Assembly: GCA_947311845.1 (NCBI GenBank)
Contig: CAMZMU010000020.1
Span: 40,360,489 to 40,424,488 of the forward strand
DNA length: 64,000 nt
Reading direction: 5' to 3'
Source of the DNA: Poa pratensis
Taxonomy: Eukaryota > Streptophyta > Magnoliopsida > Poales > Poaceae
Part shown: positions 22,500 through 33,559 of the stretch, piece after piece
Layout of the letters: every line of letters begins with the position of its first letter
How positions within the stretch are numbered: position 1 is the stretch's first letter
Translations under genes and position numbers: made by a program
Notes under the pieces: model-generated
The model's input: the letters and a program-made list of their open reading frames with translations, nothing else
Database searches by the model: none
What the model was told of the DNA's origin: nothing

Positions 22500-22900
22500 C
22501 CTCATACTTTTCCTGTTACTACTCGCATAGCTTATCAGCACAAAACTTAGCCTCACCCGTATGCTCGGGGGCTGAGCTATCTCAAAACATAAAAGCTTTT
22601 GCTCTTTCAAACACAATACTCAGCCACACTCGAATACTCGGGGGCTGGATCGTAACACTAAACACAAAGGAAAAGTTGCTCAACCCCAATCAATCACTCG
22701 GGGGCTGAGCCTGCAGGCATAAGTTGAAGCTTCAACTCTCATAAAATTCATAACCTCACTCGAGCACTCGGGGGCTATGTAATTCATGATCTATGTAAAC
22801 TGTTTTTCATAAACCCCACTCGATACACTCGGGGGCTGCATATATACAAGTGAACAAATATGTACTAAGTGGCAAATTTACACTCGGGGCTGTTCCCTAT
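22500..22900 (+). repeat. Cluster of polypurine-tract-like repeats (CTCGGGGGCT)
   Basis: The 10-mer ctcgggggct occurs at 22564, 22637, 22697, 22767 and 22828, with a shortened copy near 22883. Spacing is 60-73 bases. Each is usually preceded by 'cactcg'. Further copies are at 27325 and 27448, and the true polypurine tract before the 3' LTR (28063-28074) is the same sequence. Confidence 0.8.
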
Positions 22901-22910
22901 ACATAAATAC

Positions 22911-23749
22911 CTAATCTTCTGGTTCATCCTTTGCTGGAAGAACAGGGCCCATAAGTTGCGCTTGATAGCAATCAACCAATGTCCTCGCGTGATCGAATGT
23001 TTCGTCAAATTCGACTGGGACAAAGACGATCCAGGCACGGGTGGACGTAGCTGCAAATTTGGACGTTGACTTCGGAGATACGCCATGGTTGCATTGGCAC
23101 CGTCCACAAGCTTCTGGGTGATGAAGCCTCGAATGGAACCTGTTGACCGGAAGAGATCGAGCAACGCGTGGATTCCTTGAGGTTGTGGCCCAGTCGGAAA
23201 AACCATCTGGTTGATTCGACTGAAGGCCGACCTGCACAATTCAAGAAGCATAGTGCTCCGCCACACCCGATCTTGCAGAGTCGCAAGTATGCGTGCTCGG
23301 TGCTTGTCCAATCGAAAGTGCTGGCGGCCAGTCGTGGGTTCGTCAGTTGCCATGTTCAACTGCTCATCCACGCGAGCCTGCTCCGCCTGGAAATCTTGAA
23401 CAAAACCTGCAACAACACAAGTTGGGTGAACAAAAAAGAACAGGCTGTGAACTCATAAGATCAAGGCAGTCATGCTTACACTCGAGCTGTCTGTTCACGA
23501 TCTCCATCTCGCCAAGCACATACTCCTCCCGTTGGGTGGGTAAAGCAGGCCTTGCCCTCATCCTTTCCAGCTCGCTTCGGGCACTCGCCAGTTCCTGCTC
23601 CTGTTTCGCAAGTCGAGCCTTCATATAACGTATTACCGCGGCATCATTTGACGCCTGAGCTCGAGATCGAGAAGGGGTATGATGCCGCGACGAACTGGAT
23701 GAAGTGGCGGCTGGCCGTTTCTGTTCCAAGCATCATAAAAGTTTCATGA
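22911..23749 (-). pseudogene. Second antisense gene-like region in the gypsy-derived element
   Basis: On the minus strand, a first piece (about 23729-23480) starts MEQKRPAATSSSSSRHH and has a helical, Lys/Glu-rich section (ARLAKQEQELASARSELERM) followed by a donor-like site. A second piece (23410-22911) contains 'DEPTTGRQHFRLDKHRARI', 'FSRINQMVFPTGPQPQGI' and 'LLDLFRSTGSIRGFITQKL'. In the neighbouring frame it continues to 'LVDCYQAQLMGPVLPAKDE', so at least one frameshift is present. I do not recognise a named domain; such antisense frames are known from several plant gypsy families. Confidence 0.5.
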
Positions 23750-23898
23750 GAAACTAGTCACAAAGCTCAGACGAGCAACAACATACAGCTTTACAAACAG
23801 AATCATAACGAGGAGCATAAATTCATACAAAGGTAGCAAAAGCACATGCATACTCGCATGGTCATAAGTTTAATTACAAGACATCAAAGGCGGCTGCC

Positions 23899-26645
23899 CT
23901 ACTTCTCAGACATTGACTCTGACCTAGCCCTACTCGCACGAGCGGCGACCTCTTCTGCCCGGCGCTCCATGGTGGCCATAAAAGTTTCAGCCAACTTTGC
24001 GGCTGGCTCGTTCAAATGCTTTAGGGACACCAATTTCCCGCCAGGCTTACGAGGGAAAGCAGACAGAGCGGCTTCGAAGTCACCCTCTATCCCATGACCT
24101 AAAAGGAGTTTGAGGGTGGTCTCTGAGCCGCGTACCGTCAAAGCGCGAGCAAAGTTCGTCATAGTCGAAGTTCCCGGGCCCAGGACGTCTGCGAAGCCAT
24201 CCACAGTCGAAGGAGGTTGGCTGGAGGGGAACACATCCTTGAACACGGCGCCGAGCGTGCTCGTAGATTTGGCGAGTGCGTCCTTGGCTTGGGTAGAGAC
24301 GACATCCAGGTCGCCGATTGCGCGGTCAAGGGACAAATCGACACTCGGTTGATCTACAGGTGTCGATGCCCCAACAGCTCCTTCAAAAAAGCAGAAGTAA
24401 CAAAAATGTTACATACTATTCAGTGGCAAAAGAAGTAGGCAAAAAGTGAAAGGCTCGACTCACCGCCTACGTCTCGGGTGAGGCTCGCCAGGCGCTCAGC
24501 ATAATTCTTCTCGCGCAAAGCGGCGGAGTCCTTGGCATCATCCAAGGCCTTCTTCGACTCCTCGCGCTCCTTGGCGAGTGTCTCTTCTAACTCTTTAACC
24601 CGAGATTCAGCGTTTGCCTTGTCACCTGAGATAGATGGGCAGATGTCATTCACAATCGACAAGGCAAAGACTTACAGAAACCCAAGATACTTACGGGTGA
24701 GCTGCTCCATAACAGCGCGCAGATTATCCCTCTCCTGTTCAACCTGGACAAATGCTTTACCTGATTCCACCAGGTTGAGGTAGAAGGGCTGCACGCACAC
24801 GAAACCAACATAAGCTATACACAAATAGGTCCAGAAGGAAGACTCGACAAAAAGACACTTACGTGTTCAATCCAAGGCGCGGGCTTGGCAGCAGAAGTTC
24901 CAATTTGCGGAGTCGATGTACTCGCAATATTGGCAGCCTCAATGGAAGTGTCGTGGCTATTGTTTTCACAACCTCAGCCGCAACAGGAGAGGCTTCAGGC
25001 TGATCTGGAGTCGAGGCTCTCACGGTTGGAGGAGTTGGAGGTCGCACAGTCTCGGCACTACAAGTGACCGAAAGGCATACAACATAAGCAAAAGTACATA
25101 ACTCACAAAAAATATTACTAAGTGCAAAAAGGAGCAAACCTGTGCTCTTCTTCATCCTCAGTGTCGAGCTCGTCAAAGTTTGGGCCTCCAAAAGGAAGCT
25201 GCCCACTCGACTGAGGAGGAGGGGAGCCGAGCTCAAAGGACTCACGTCCAAGGGAGCAGCTGTGGTCGTAGGAGACGGAGCTGAGTTTCCATCATCCCTC
25301 ACATCCGATTCCCTCGCGGGTGAGCTCGTGGAAGAAGACAAAACTTGGGCTGCCCGACGGCGCTTGCGAAGAGGAACCTCGCTAACATCCTCACTCACGG
25401 CAGGCTCCTTGCCTGTGCTTCCTCTACCCCTTCCTCTTCAACCTCTTCTGTGGGTGAAGTGGTAGCCGAAGGTAAAGGCGATTCATCCCCTCCCTTCGCT
25501 TCTACTGTCACCTCTGTTTCATAAGTTGGCCCATCTTCGGGAAGAGGAGGAAGAGTGGAGGCAGTCGAGTGGCCCTGCATACAAGATATAGCAGTCGAAA
25601 GTCAAAAAGATGCACAGAAGGATAACAAAAACAGAAGATCATATACTCGAAAGATTCACTAACCTCTGCAAAGGCTTTTCAGCCCCATAAGGATCGACTG
25701 GGCAGTCGACGTTGCAGGGCTCGCTCTGTTTAGTACTGGTGATGGACCGCACATGTGTCACCAGTTCACTCCTCGACAGCTCCTCCTTGCTCATTCGAGT
25801 GGAGTCGAGGGGACCTTCATACTCCCACATTGGGTGGGCACGAGCGCGGAGTGGCCATACCCGCCTCTTCACAAAGGTGGCAATCAGATGCACACCCGTG
25901 ATGCTGTTCAGGAGCCCTCCAATTGTCTCCAGCATAGGCGCTGCTTCCGCCACTTCTTCAGTCGAAAGCTCATGGTTCCAGGCTTTCGTCCTAGCGGCTA
26001 TACCAGCAGTCGAAAATGCTGGGGCCACATTTTGGTCCACTTGCACATAGAACCACCTCTTCCTCCACCCCTGCGCCGAGTCGACTGGCTTCAGGGAAGT
26101 ACCGGGTGTCGCTGCGCACTTGGATCTGCAGGCCTCCGACTGGTAGGTTCGGCCACCTCGGTTGTTTGGCCGGACCATGAAGATGGACTTCCATAATGCC
26201 CAACTCGGAGCAACACCCAAAAAACATCGCACAGCGTGATGAAACACGCAATGTGCAGAATACCGTTCGGGGTGAGATCATGGATCTGCACCCCGTAGGC
26301 AAAAAGCAAACCTCGACAAATCATGGAGGGGGAGCGAGAAACCCCTAGGCAAAAACTCCGCGAAACAGACGCGCTCGTTAGCGCGAGGCTCGGGAAGTAC
26401 CTCTTGGGCGAAGGTGCGCGGACGAGGAGTTGGTCGGAAGGTGGCAGCAATCCTTCCTCGCGCAGCTTGTCCAGCTGCGCATCCTTCAGGGTGGATTTCA
26501 TCCAATCCCCATTGGTCTTCTTGAGGTCGACGGCGGCCGCAGATGTGCTAGCCGCAATCTTCTTCCCCTTCTTCGCCGCCGCATCGGGCGCGGCGGCAGC
26601 AGTCGAGGCGGAGCGCTTGTTGCCCGCTGCTTTCTTCATCGTCAA
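23899..26645 (-). pseudogene. Antisense gene with 'putative gypsy type transposon' (Transposase_28-like) domain, frameshifted
   Basis: On the minus strand, it starts MTMKKAAGNKRSAS at 26645. It then carries a section resembling the plant Transposase_28 domain: 'LREEGLLPPSDQLLVRAP', 'PRANERVCFAEFLPRGFS', 'GLLFAYGVQIHDLTPNGIL', 'VAPSWALWKSIF' and 'QGWRKRWFYVQ', to about 25680. Reading these pieces requires frame changes near 26415, 26310, 26250 and twice in 26160-26090. Downstream come an acidic linker (25580-25395), a basic Ser-rich piece (25398 onward), coiled-coil segments (24660-24470, 'ESRVKELEETLAKEREE') and a helical end (24336-23899, ending ESMSEK). Exons are separated by short introns. 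The name reflects where such domains are found; a transposase activity is not established. Confidence 0.65.
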
Positions 26646-28062
26646 CGAGCAGGTGGGAGAGCGCGCAAAGCTTTAGCAGGAGCAATGGAGGCAGAGCGCG
26701 AGGAAGACGATGGAACAGGGGCGGCGCGCAGAGCAAATGGCAGGTAAAAAACAAATGCCAGCGCCGTTCCCCTATTTACCACAAGACAAAAGCAATCACA
26801 GCCGTTCAGATCCAAATCGTGCGTTACGCACGCAATCTGACCGTACACGTGGCAAACGCGGAGGGCAACCGTCGCCGGCCACTCCGCCCACTACGCACGT
26901 AAAAAGAGGAGCCATCATCACGCTTGCGGAAAAAGTGGGCCCGTATAGTCAAATCAAGTCCAAACGGCACCGTCTTCGGTCAGCTCTGCACAAATGGGCC
27001 CACCTATGTGTCACGTCCCATCAATCGCAGCATAACGCACGCCACGCGTGTCAGAAATCGCAGTCGAAATAAACGTCATCCCTGACGTCATTGAAGCATC
27101 TGTTCAGAAAATATGTTCGAGTATGCTCAACGCATATTGGTCACTCGATTGCCCTGATTAGTTCGGGTGTGACAAAACTTTCTTAAGGCAAAATTGGTCA
27201 CTCGACCGTTCCTTCGACTAAGTCATATTACTCCCATCGGGAGCATGTTCAAAAAATTCTTCGACTGAAGATGCTTAGGATAATGATTGAGATTATCCTC
27301 CATTTACAAGTAATACAGCATAATCTCGGGGGCTACTCCCATCGGGAGCACTGTCGTGCACCCGATAGAATTATGGCACAAATTTCTTCGATTAACATAT
27401 GCAGAGTTTTTGAGATTATCCTCCATTGCAAAACAATAAAGCACAATCTCGGGGGCTACTCCCATCGGGAGCGCTGTCGCGCACCCGATAGCATAACGGC
27501 AAATATCAGTCGACAAAGGGCATGACTCGTCCAACAAAGTTCAGAAATCATACTCGAAACATTCCCGAGTTGCGTCAGTCGCAAATACCTCGGATGCTGC
27601 ACGCATAGTGCAAAGGTAAGACCCGCCGAACTTTCGAGCTGGGCTAAGGACCGTTCCAGCAACGTTAATCCTTACACTTTCCGTGTCAGCAGACATGATG
27701 AAAAATCCCGACGGACGCGTTGGGTAAAATTCAAAGTTATACTGCAGATCGACTCAGTAAGACCTCAAGCGGCCTAGTCGAATCTGACCAGTTTGTTCCA
27801 GATTCGAGTCCGGGACTCGAGTTTGATTGAAAGCTAGTAAGGTTTTACCCGAATGAGTAGTTAACCAGTCCCGATCCGTCGAGTGTACTGGGCCTGCTAA
27901 GCTATTATCCCTTGATCATCATAAAACACAGTCGATGAGATACTCGACATAGCCAAACGTGTGCTATTCATACAGGAATTCCAAATTATATGTACAGAAT
28001 ACAAAGCATACGACGTGCACTTACGAAAGAGTCCATGCCCGATTCTTCGAGTCAGCCAAGTA
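26646..28062 (+). other. Non-coding 3' part of the gypsy-derived element
   Basis: It lies upstream of the antisense gene and would hold its promoter. It includes a ~123-bp tandem duplication (27288-27372 and 27411-27495), each copy with ctcgggggctac followed by the small inverted motif ctcccatcgggag. Confidence 0.6.
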
Positions 28063-28074
28063 CTCGGGGGCTAC
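28063..28074 (+). other. Polypurine tract of the gypsy-derived element
   Basis: CTCGGGGGCTAC abuts the 3' LTR start TGACATG. Plus-strand DNA synthesis should be primed here. Confidence 0.75.
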
Positions 28075-28565
28075 TGACATGGGTATACATATCGGGTACC
28101 CTACATGAGGGTACCTGGTGCACGTGACGACTAAGGCCCAATATCGAAGAGCCTACTCGAAGCCCAAGACAAGAGGCCCAAGAAGATGGAGTACCCTCCA
28201 AGACTAGACATAGGCATAGTCGGTTTAGGCTTTCCTTATGTGTAAACTAGGTCGGTTACAAACTCCCGAGACCCAGCCTATTTAAAGGCTGGGAGGGGTA
28301 CCGATCTGGGACCAAGCCATACACGAACCACCAAAGCTCTTGCGAGATCATCAACTCGCCGGAGCTCCCCTGTAATCGCATAATCCACAATCAATACCAG
28401 ACAAGCAGGAAGTAGGGTCTTTACCTCCACCCGAGGGGCCTGAACCTGGGTAAATCTTTGCCTCTGCTTGTCAGCCGACGAAACTACCAGTACTACCACG
28501 TTCTCTCCCCATAATCTCAACCCTAGGTCCTTAACCATGGGATTTGATGAGGGTACACCTCGTCA
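28075..28565 (+). repeat. 3' LTR (491 bp)
   Basis: Pairs with 20905-21396. Ends CACCTCGTCA and is followed by the target copy TATGC. Confidence 0.93.
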
Positions 28566-28570
28566 TATGC

Positions 28571-29491
28571 CATAAAATTTTCAAGCAACACTGTACTTTA
28601 TAAAATTATGTCTTGTAATTTCTAACATAGATACTATGATATAATAATGGAGAACGTATAAATACAAAAGAAAAATAATGAAATATCAAAATGTCTACTA
28701 TATCGATGAAACAAAGAACGCACTTACATGGAAAAGATGTGTTGAATTTTTAAATTCCAAAATAGATCACCAGACACCAAAGGCTCAATAACCTTAACCT
28801 GCAAGATAAAAAGTAGACTTAATATTCAGGTGGAACATAATAAAACAACTAAAATTATAGTACTCAAGTAGCTACAGTTTTCACATTACCTTGTACTGCA
28901 CTGTTTTAGTACACTCGATTCTTCAAAACCATGAAATATTTAACCACTTGATCATCGGTAACTTTCTTCATTTTTTTTCTTTCTCCACATAACAAATAAC
29001 ATCATCTCTTAAGCTATCATCCAAAAGGAAATATTTCTTGGTACGAATATTTTATCCAAAACGAAATACATATATTCTACACAAATCAATTTTCAGGAAA
29101 TTGAATCAACTAGCCTACAATTTTCTTAAAAGATGAATGGAATAGAGTAACTAGGTTACCAGGGGGAAGAGGTTGCAGCTGTAGAATTGAAAACGAAGGC
29201 CGACACTAGTGGAGATAGGGAGATCGTTGGTTGATCGGTCGCTGGATTCCACTACGAACGAAGAGCGGGCGGACCGGTAGTTGATCGCAGATTCGCAGCG
29301 GTTGGAGATCACTGGTTGAGGGCTCGGCATGCCTCGGCGCAGTTCTCGCGTGTTGCGTCGGCGGAGTCGCGGAGATCCCCTGAATCCCTGATTGGAGATC
29401 GTTGTTGTAAACTGTTGGGTTTTTGTTTCAGCCGTGACGTGCGAAGGGCCGCGACGTGCGAAGCTTCGTTCCGTTTTTTTCTTTTCTTTTT
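28571..29491. other. Intergenic gap, no gene seen
   Basis: AT-rich up to about 29150, then GC-richer with no domain. Before the gypsy-derived element inserted it was continuous with 20063-20904. Confidence 0.5.
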
Positions 29492-29711
29492 TCTACTAGT
29501 AAAATGCCCGTGCGTTGCTACGGGAGCGTGAATATTTTATGAGGTACTTTGTGACCGTGCGTAAAACATTTGTACACATATGTTGTTACAGTTTTGGTGA
29601 CCCTCCATCACCATGATTTAATATGAAATTTTTATAGTCAACTTCACGAGTTTATATGTTTTACTAGGTTCTTAAGAGATACCCGCTGCAACGCGCGGGG
29701 TATCGTTCTAG
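29492..29711. mobile_element. Small non-autonomous element, Helitron-like or foldback MITE (220 bp)
   Basis: Left end TCTACTAGTAAAATGCCCGT; right end is a hairpin (gatacccgc ... gcggggtatc) followed by GTTCTAG|T. The CTAG|T end after a hairpin fits a Helitron. The left and right ends are also imperfect inverted repeats (GTGCGTTGC / GCGCGTTGC), which fits a foldback MITE. No clear target duplication was seen, so the class stays open. Confidence 0.5.
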
Positions 29712-30347
29712 TTACTTTGGTTTATCAGGATTTAACTCGGTATGAGTATTTGATAGGTATAATAACCAGGCATCCCTTCATTAAGATGTCTAAGTGGTTA
29801 TGCACAAACAGCCTTGCCGACTTGACCATGGATGTTCCATTTGCTCATTATATGAACTGGTATTAGAAAGCCATTGGTGACAATACGTGATAACTTAAAT
29901 GTAAAGCATCTACATTATTCTCACAGTGATAATTAGAATCTACAAGATGGACCTTCAAAGTATGGATTTGAGATGATAATTACATACCTGAATGTCACCA
30001 ACTTGTGATGCTCCGCTTGAGAAGAATTGTAATAAATTTGAGTTGGAGAGGTGGTCGATGAGGAAGAGGTTGGGACAGACCGGCCCGATCTGTAACTTAT
30101 CATGCAGTGATGAGTAGCCTGGTGTAGTTTTTGGACTGTTAATTACGATAGGCAATTAAACGGTGTGATTAATGACCGGCTGAAGTATAGGGCGTAAATT
30201 ATGGTGACTGATTTTTCGTGCGGCGCAGCTATATGTACGACATATTACGTCCGATCCATGTACGATCCTACCATGGTAGCGAACTTGCCTCGCGCGGCTC
30301 ACGTGGGGATGGAAAGGAACGGTTTGGGGTTTTTTGTTTGAAATTTT

Positions 30348-30349
<2 letters not shown>
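29712..30349. other. Intergenic gap, no gene seen
   Basis: No recognisable coding or repeat feature beyond short frames without domains. Confidence 0.5.

Positions 30350-30397
<48 letters not shown>
30350..30397. repeat. (AT)n microsatellite, about 24 units
   Basis: Uninterrupted alternating A/T for 48 bases. Confidence 0.95.
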
Positions 30398-30398
<1 letters not shown>

Positions 30399-31338
30399 CA
30401 AGCAAGACGTCTCATTAAAACTTTCCAGTCCCATTAGGTACCCTGGTAAGGAAAAGAGTGAACTGGGATCGAACCTGCTCTCCTATGGTAGGTCCCATCA
30501 TTTAAATAACACATCTTTTACATTTTATTTCTTATCCCCTATGCTAATGCTTGGACAGTGTGTTCTAGCAGTCCTTTTCTTTTTTAGTAAAATAGGCTCC
30601 AAAAAGAATATTCTACCACGTGAGATCCACATGTTATGATTTTTTTCCCAGTTGTCATCTTCCTCAACTCACAACGTCGCTCAGATCTTTGCTTCGGCGC
30701 ATCGCCCCTGCTCTTCAGCAACGAGGTCTGCTTGTACGCCTGCAAAGCCACCTCCCCACATCGCTCGCAAAATTCAGCTCGAACTAGTCGTTGTAGCGAG
30801 GTCGGCCTCCCGCAAGAGTCCTCATTGAAAATCCGGCGGGGCCGCTCCCTTCTCGGCCGCACTCCGAGCTCCCACCACCCGAGATAGAGGCAACCCCACC
30901 AATGATTGCTACTATCATCTCCACATTTTTTTCTCTTATTTTGTGCCGGTCCGGTGATGGTTGAGCTGAATTTTCCTCCCACAAAACATCTCATGGTATA
31001 CAGTTTTCACTCGAATGATGTATGAGAGACTCGTTTTAAGTTATCGAAAAAATTACGGATCTAACCAATTTACGGGATCTGATCGGGTATTTTTCTTCCC
31101 CACAACAATAAGACGAAATTTCTTTCTGTTCAGGATTTTTTCCCGCAAAAAAAAAGCTCCGTGACCGGCACAATTAGTTTATTTTTTATTTTTTGAGGTT
31201 AGATACAGGTAGGATTTTGTTCGCTAGCGTACATCTCATGTGATCATGTGAGAGAAACTATCGTTGGATTTGGGCTGGGCCTGGATTTGGGCGGGGCGGA
31301 GAGGATTTATTAACGCAAAGCAGTGAAATAGGGCAAAA
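30398..31338. other. Intergenic gap, no gene seen
   Basis: The frames at 30584-30994 lack family features. The sequence becomes GC-rich near the next element. Confidence 0.45.
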
Positions 31339-31928
31339 CCTATATCGCGCGTACCGCGGAGGTTACTAACCTCCGCGTACCCGATTGGGCCGCAGCCCAC
31401 GCACGAGCCGCGCTCGCCGGAGACGGGGAAGGACGCCAGAGACGGGGAAGAAGGAGGCGGCAGCGGGCGCCCTGGCCACTCACCGACGACGGGGACGACG
31501 CGGCTGACCGCGGCGCCCCGGCGGAGGTGAGGCCAGGACCTCGCCGGAGACGGGGACGACGCGGCGGGCCGCGGCGTCGCCGGCGGAGGCGAGGAAAGAA
31601 ACTAACGCAGGGGGGGTGCGGTGCGGAGCTCGCCGGCGACGGAGTTAGGGTTAGGGTTCGGGGTGGGGGGGTTTAGAGGGAGGCCGGTCGGGGGCGGCGG
31701 ACCGGCGGAGGTGGCGGCTGGAGCAGGGCGGGGCGAGGAGGCGGCGCGGCAGCGGCGCCGAGTGCGGGGGGCGGGAGCTGGCTGTTAGGCCGGCGGAGGC
31801 GGCGGGGGATCGACGGGGAAGAGGAAGAAATGCGAAGAATGGAGTCGAGGTTGAAGACGACCTCGTGTGGGCCAGGCCCACGAAGGATACGCGGAGCTTC
31901 GCTCCCTCCGCATACCGCGGTATACAGG
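31339..31928. mobile_element. GC-rich element with long imperfect terminal inverted repeats (MULE-like)
   Basis: The left end (31339-31400: cctatatcgcgcgtaccgcg, then ggaggtt, tgggccgcagccca) and right end (31867-31928) are imperfect inverted copies over about 60 bases. The interior is very GC-rich and contains a direct repeat of ~48 bases (about 31484 and 31541; 'gacggggacgacgcggc'). This arrangement fits a Mutator-like element carrying a piece of host 5' gene sequence. No transposase and no clear 9-bp target duplication were seen. Confidence 0.45.
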
Positions 31929-33059
31929 CGTACCGTGAAGTAGCTAGCACGACGTATGTGGAGGAACCATCGTACAGAGATCGGACGTGAATCGTCGTAT
32001 GTGAAGCAGTTTCGTTTTTCCTGGGGGTGGTCAATGAATGGTAGGGCGAAATGGGAAGGTATATGTCGTGATTTATATTGCCATGAATGAGTGTTACTTT
32101 ATTTTCCACAAAGTAATCATCACATTGTCTTGATTTTTTTACGTGTGGTGCGTACGCAAATCTGTACGTGACCCCCAAAAAAAAACTGTACGTGACCCTT
32201 TAGTATTTTCTGGTTGATAATAAAGAAAATGGATTCAGAGTTAATTATAAAATGTTAATGGTCATATCTGTATCATATTTGTAGAATATCGAGGTGGGTT
32301 TTTTCAAAATTGTGATCGAGGTGCTTAGATGATTTTTTTTAGTATGTTTTAGAAACTGTCCATATGCATATTAGCTCTCAACTTTAGATGCTTATCGGTA
32401 TATCTGAACATGATTCAGCAGCACCAGTCAGAAAATTCGTACTGGGCAGACATATTCATTTGGTAGAGTTTGATGAGAGTTTATACAAGTTTGTGTCCGT
32501 CTACAAACACACGGGTAAGTAGAGCAACCCCTTTATTTTCCCAGCATATTTTCCTCACACTTACCGCAAGCAATTTTTTATAATAAAATTACAGTAGTTG
32601 CATATTTTTGATCATGTACACATGCACCACACCAAATAGACATGCGGACAGGTATTAAGTAAATGGATCTCGTATGAGAATAACATTAGGAATTGATTCG
32701 AATACTTTTAAGAATTGCAAACCATGGTCTCTGGGTAGTGCCCATTACACTAAAGATAACCTATCTGACTAGATCGCAGACATTTAATTTAAGAGGCAGC
32801 AAACTGAGAATAGTACGACTTCACGAAACACATGTCCTAGACCAGCAAAGAAAATAGCTGTCACTGTTTTATAGCCACCCGAGTCAAAGGTTCGCGCATA
32901 ACCCCATATTCACCCTTGTTCCCACCAAGGCTCTGGCACGTGCTTTGAGTATGTTTCTTAAAGGTCCGCCAAGTGTTCGACTCCAAGCTGATAGATCACG
33001 CCCCAACTGCATGTCTAGCTCAAAGACAATATGGCTTTCGTCTATTGATTTCAAAGCCC
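31929..33059. other. Intergenic gap, no clear gene
   Basis: On the minus strand at 33059-32884 a frame continues from the RPA-like remnant ('LKSIDESHIVFELDMQLGRD'), but it could not be assigned. The rest is AT-rich and featureless. Confidence 0.4.
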
Positions 33060-33549
33060 CTACAGCAATTGGAAAACAATGTAATTGATATACAGTATAT
33101 AATGCTGACGAAACCATGTTAATTCATAACTCAAAGTAAACACGCCTTGCGCCACGCTAACCTCTACGAGGGTTGCAGCTAAGGTCCACATTTCCTGTTC
33201 TGCGTGTCGCCATCTCGTCATGTGGCGTGTCATGTGCTTGTCCCGTATGCGCAGGACAATTATCTCCTGCCTGGTAGAGCAACACTCATTAATCCAAGAG
33301 AACACTGAATAATTATTTGCAACAGTAGCAAGAATCATGGTGTTATTTAAACTTACGCTCTGTTGATGAGCATGACATCTCGGCATGCCGTGCCCTGGCC
33401 GTTTGACATCAGGAATCTTATGGGTTCGACATGCAAAATGACCCCAATTAATCCTAGGATGTTTGATTCGACCGCAATCAACTTTTGCAGTGACCTCCCA
33501 TGATAAGTTGTGGATGTGCTCTGTTTGAATGTCCTGGAATCTAACTTCC
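33060..33549 (-). pseudogene. RPA70-like OB-fold gene fragment
   Basis: Minus strand. First piece 33549-33357 (acceptor tgcag before it, donor gtaagt after it) reads 'LDSRTFKQS', 'SLQKLIAVESNILGLIGVIL' and 'NGQGTACRDVMLINRA'. Second piece starts at 33270 after ..accag and reads 'QEIIVLRIRDKHMTRHMTRW', 'EQEMWTLAATLVEVSVAQGV'. The frame is kept across the splice (2+1). The pattern 'GVxxHVxP...CRDVxLINR...LRxxDKH' resembles an OB-fold of the plant RPA large-subunit family, which includes copies carried by grass Helitrons. Both ends of the protein are missing. The assignment comes from pattern memory only. Confidence 0.45.
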
Positions 33550-33559
33550 CTGCACAAAA

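Larger units (their letters stand above)
20905..28565 (+). mobile_element. Non-autonomous gypsy-derived LTR element with antisense genes (7,661 bp)
   Basis: LTRs 20905-21396 and 28075-28565 are flanked by TATGC on both sides (20900-20904, 28566-28570). They differ by seven substitutions and one 1-base indel over ~491 bases, so insertion is recent. The interior has a primer-binding site, one short sense frame joining a gag-like start to an integrase C-terminus, and no protease, reverse transcriptase, RNase H or integrase core. About 5.7 kb of sequence follows with two gene-like regions on the opposite strand. Mobilisation would need a helper element. Confidence 0.93.

Noticed and set aside
31640..31660. 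Telomere-like 'ttagggttaggg'
   Set aside because: Only two units; common by chance and in grass promoters, no longer array.
31651..32178. 175-codon minus-strand frame
   Set aside because: Open mainly because of GC composition within the inverted-repeat element; no domain.
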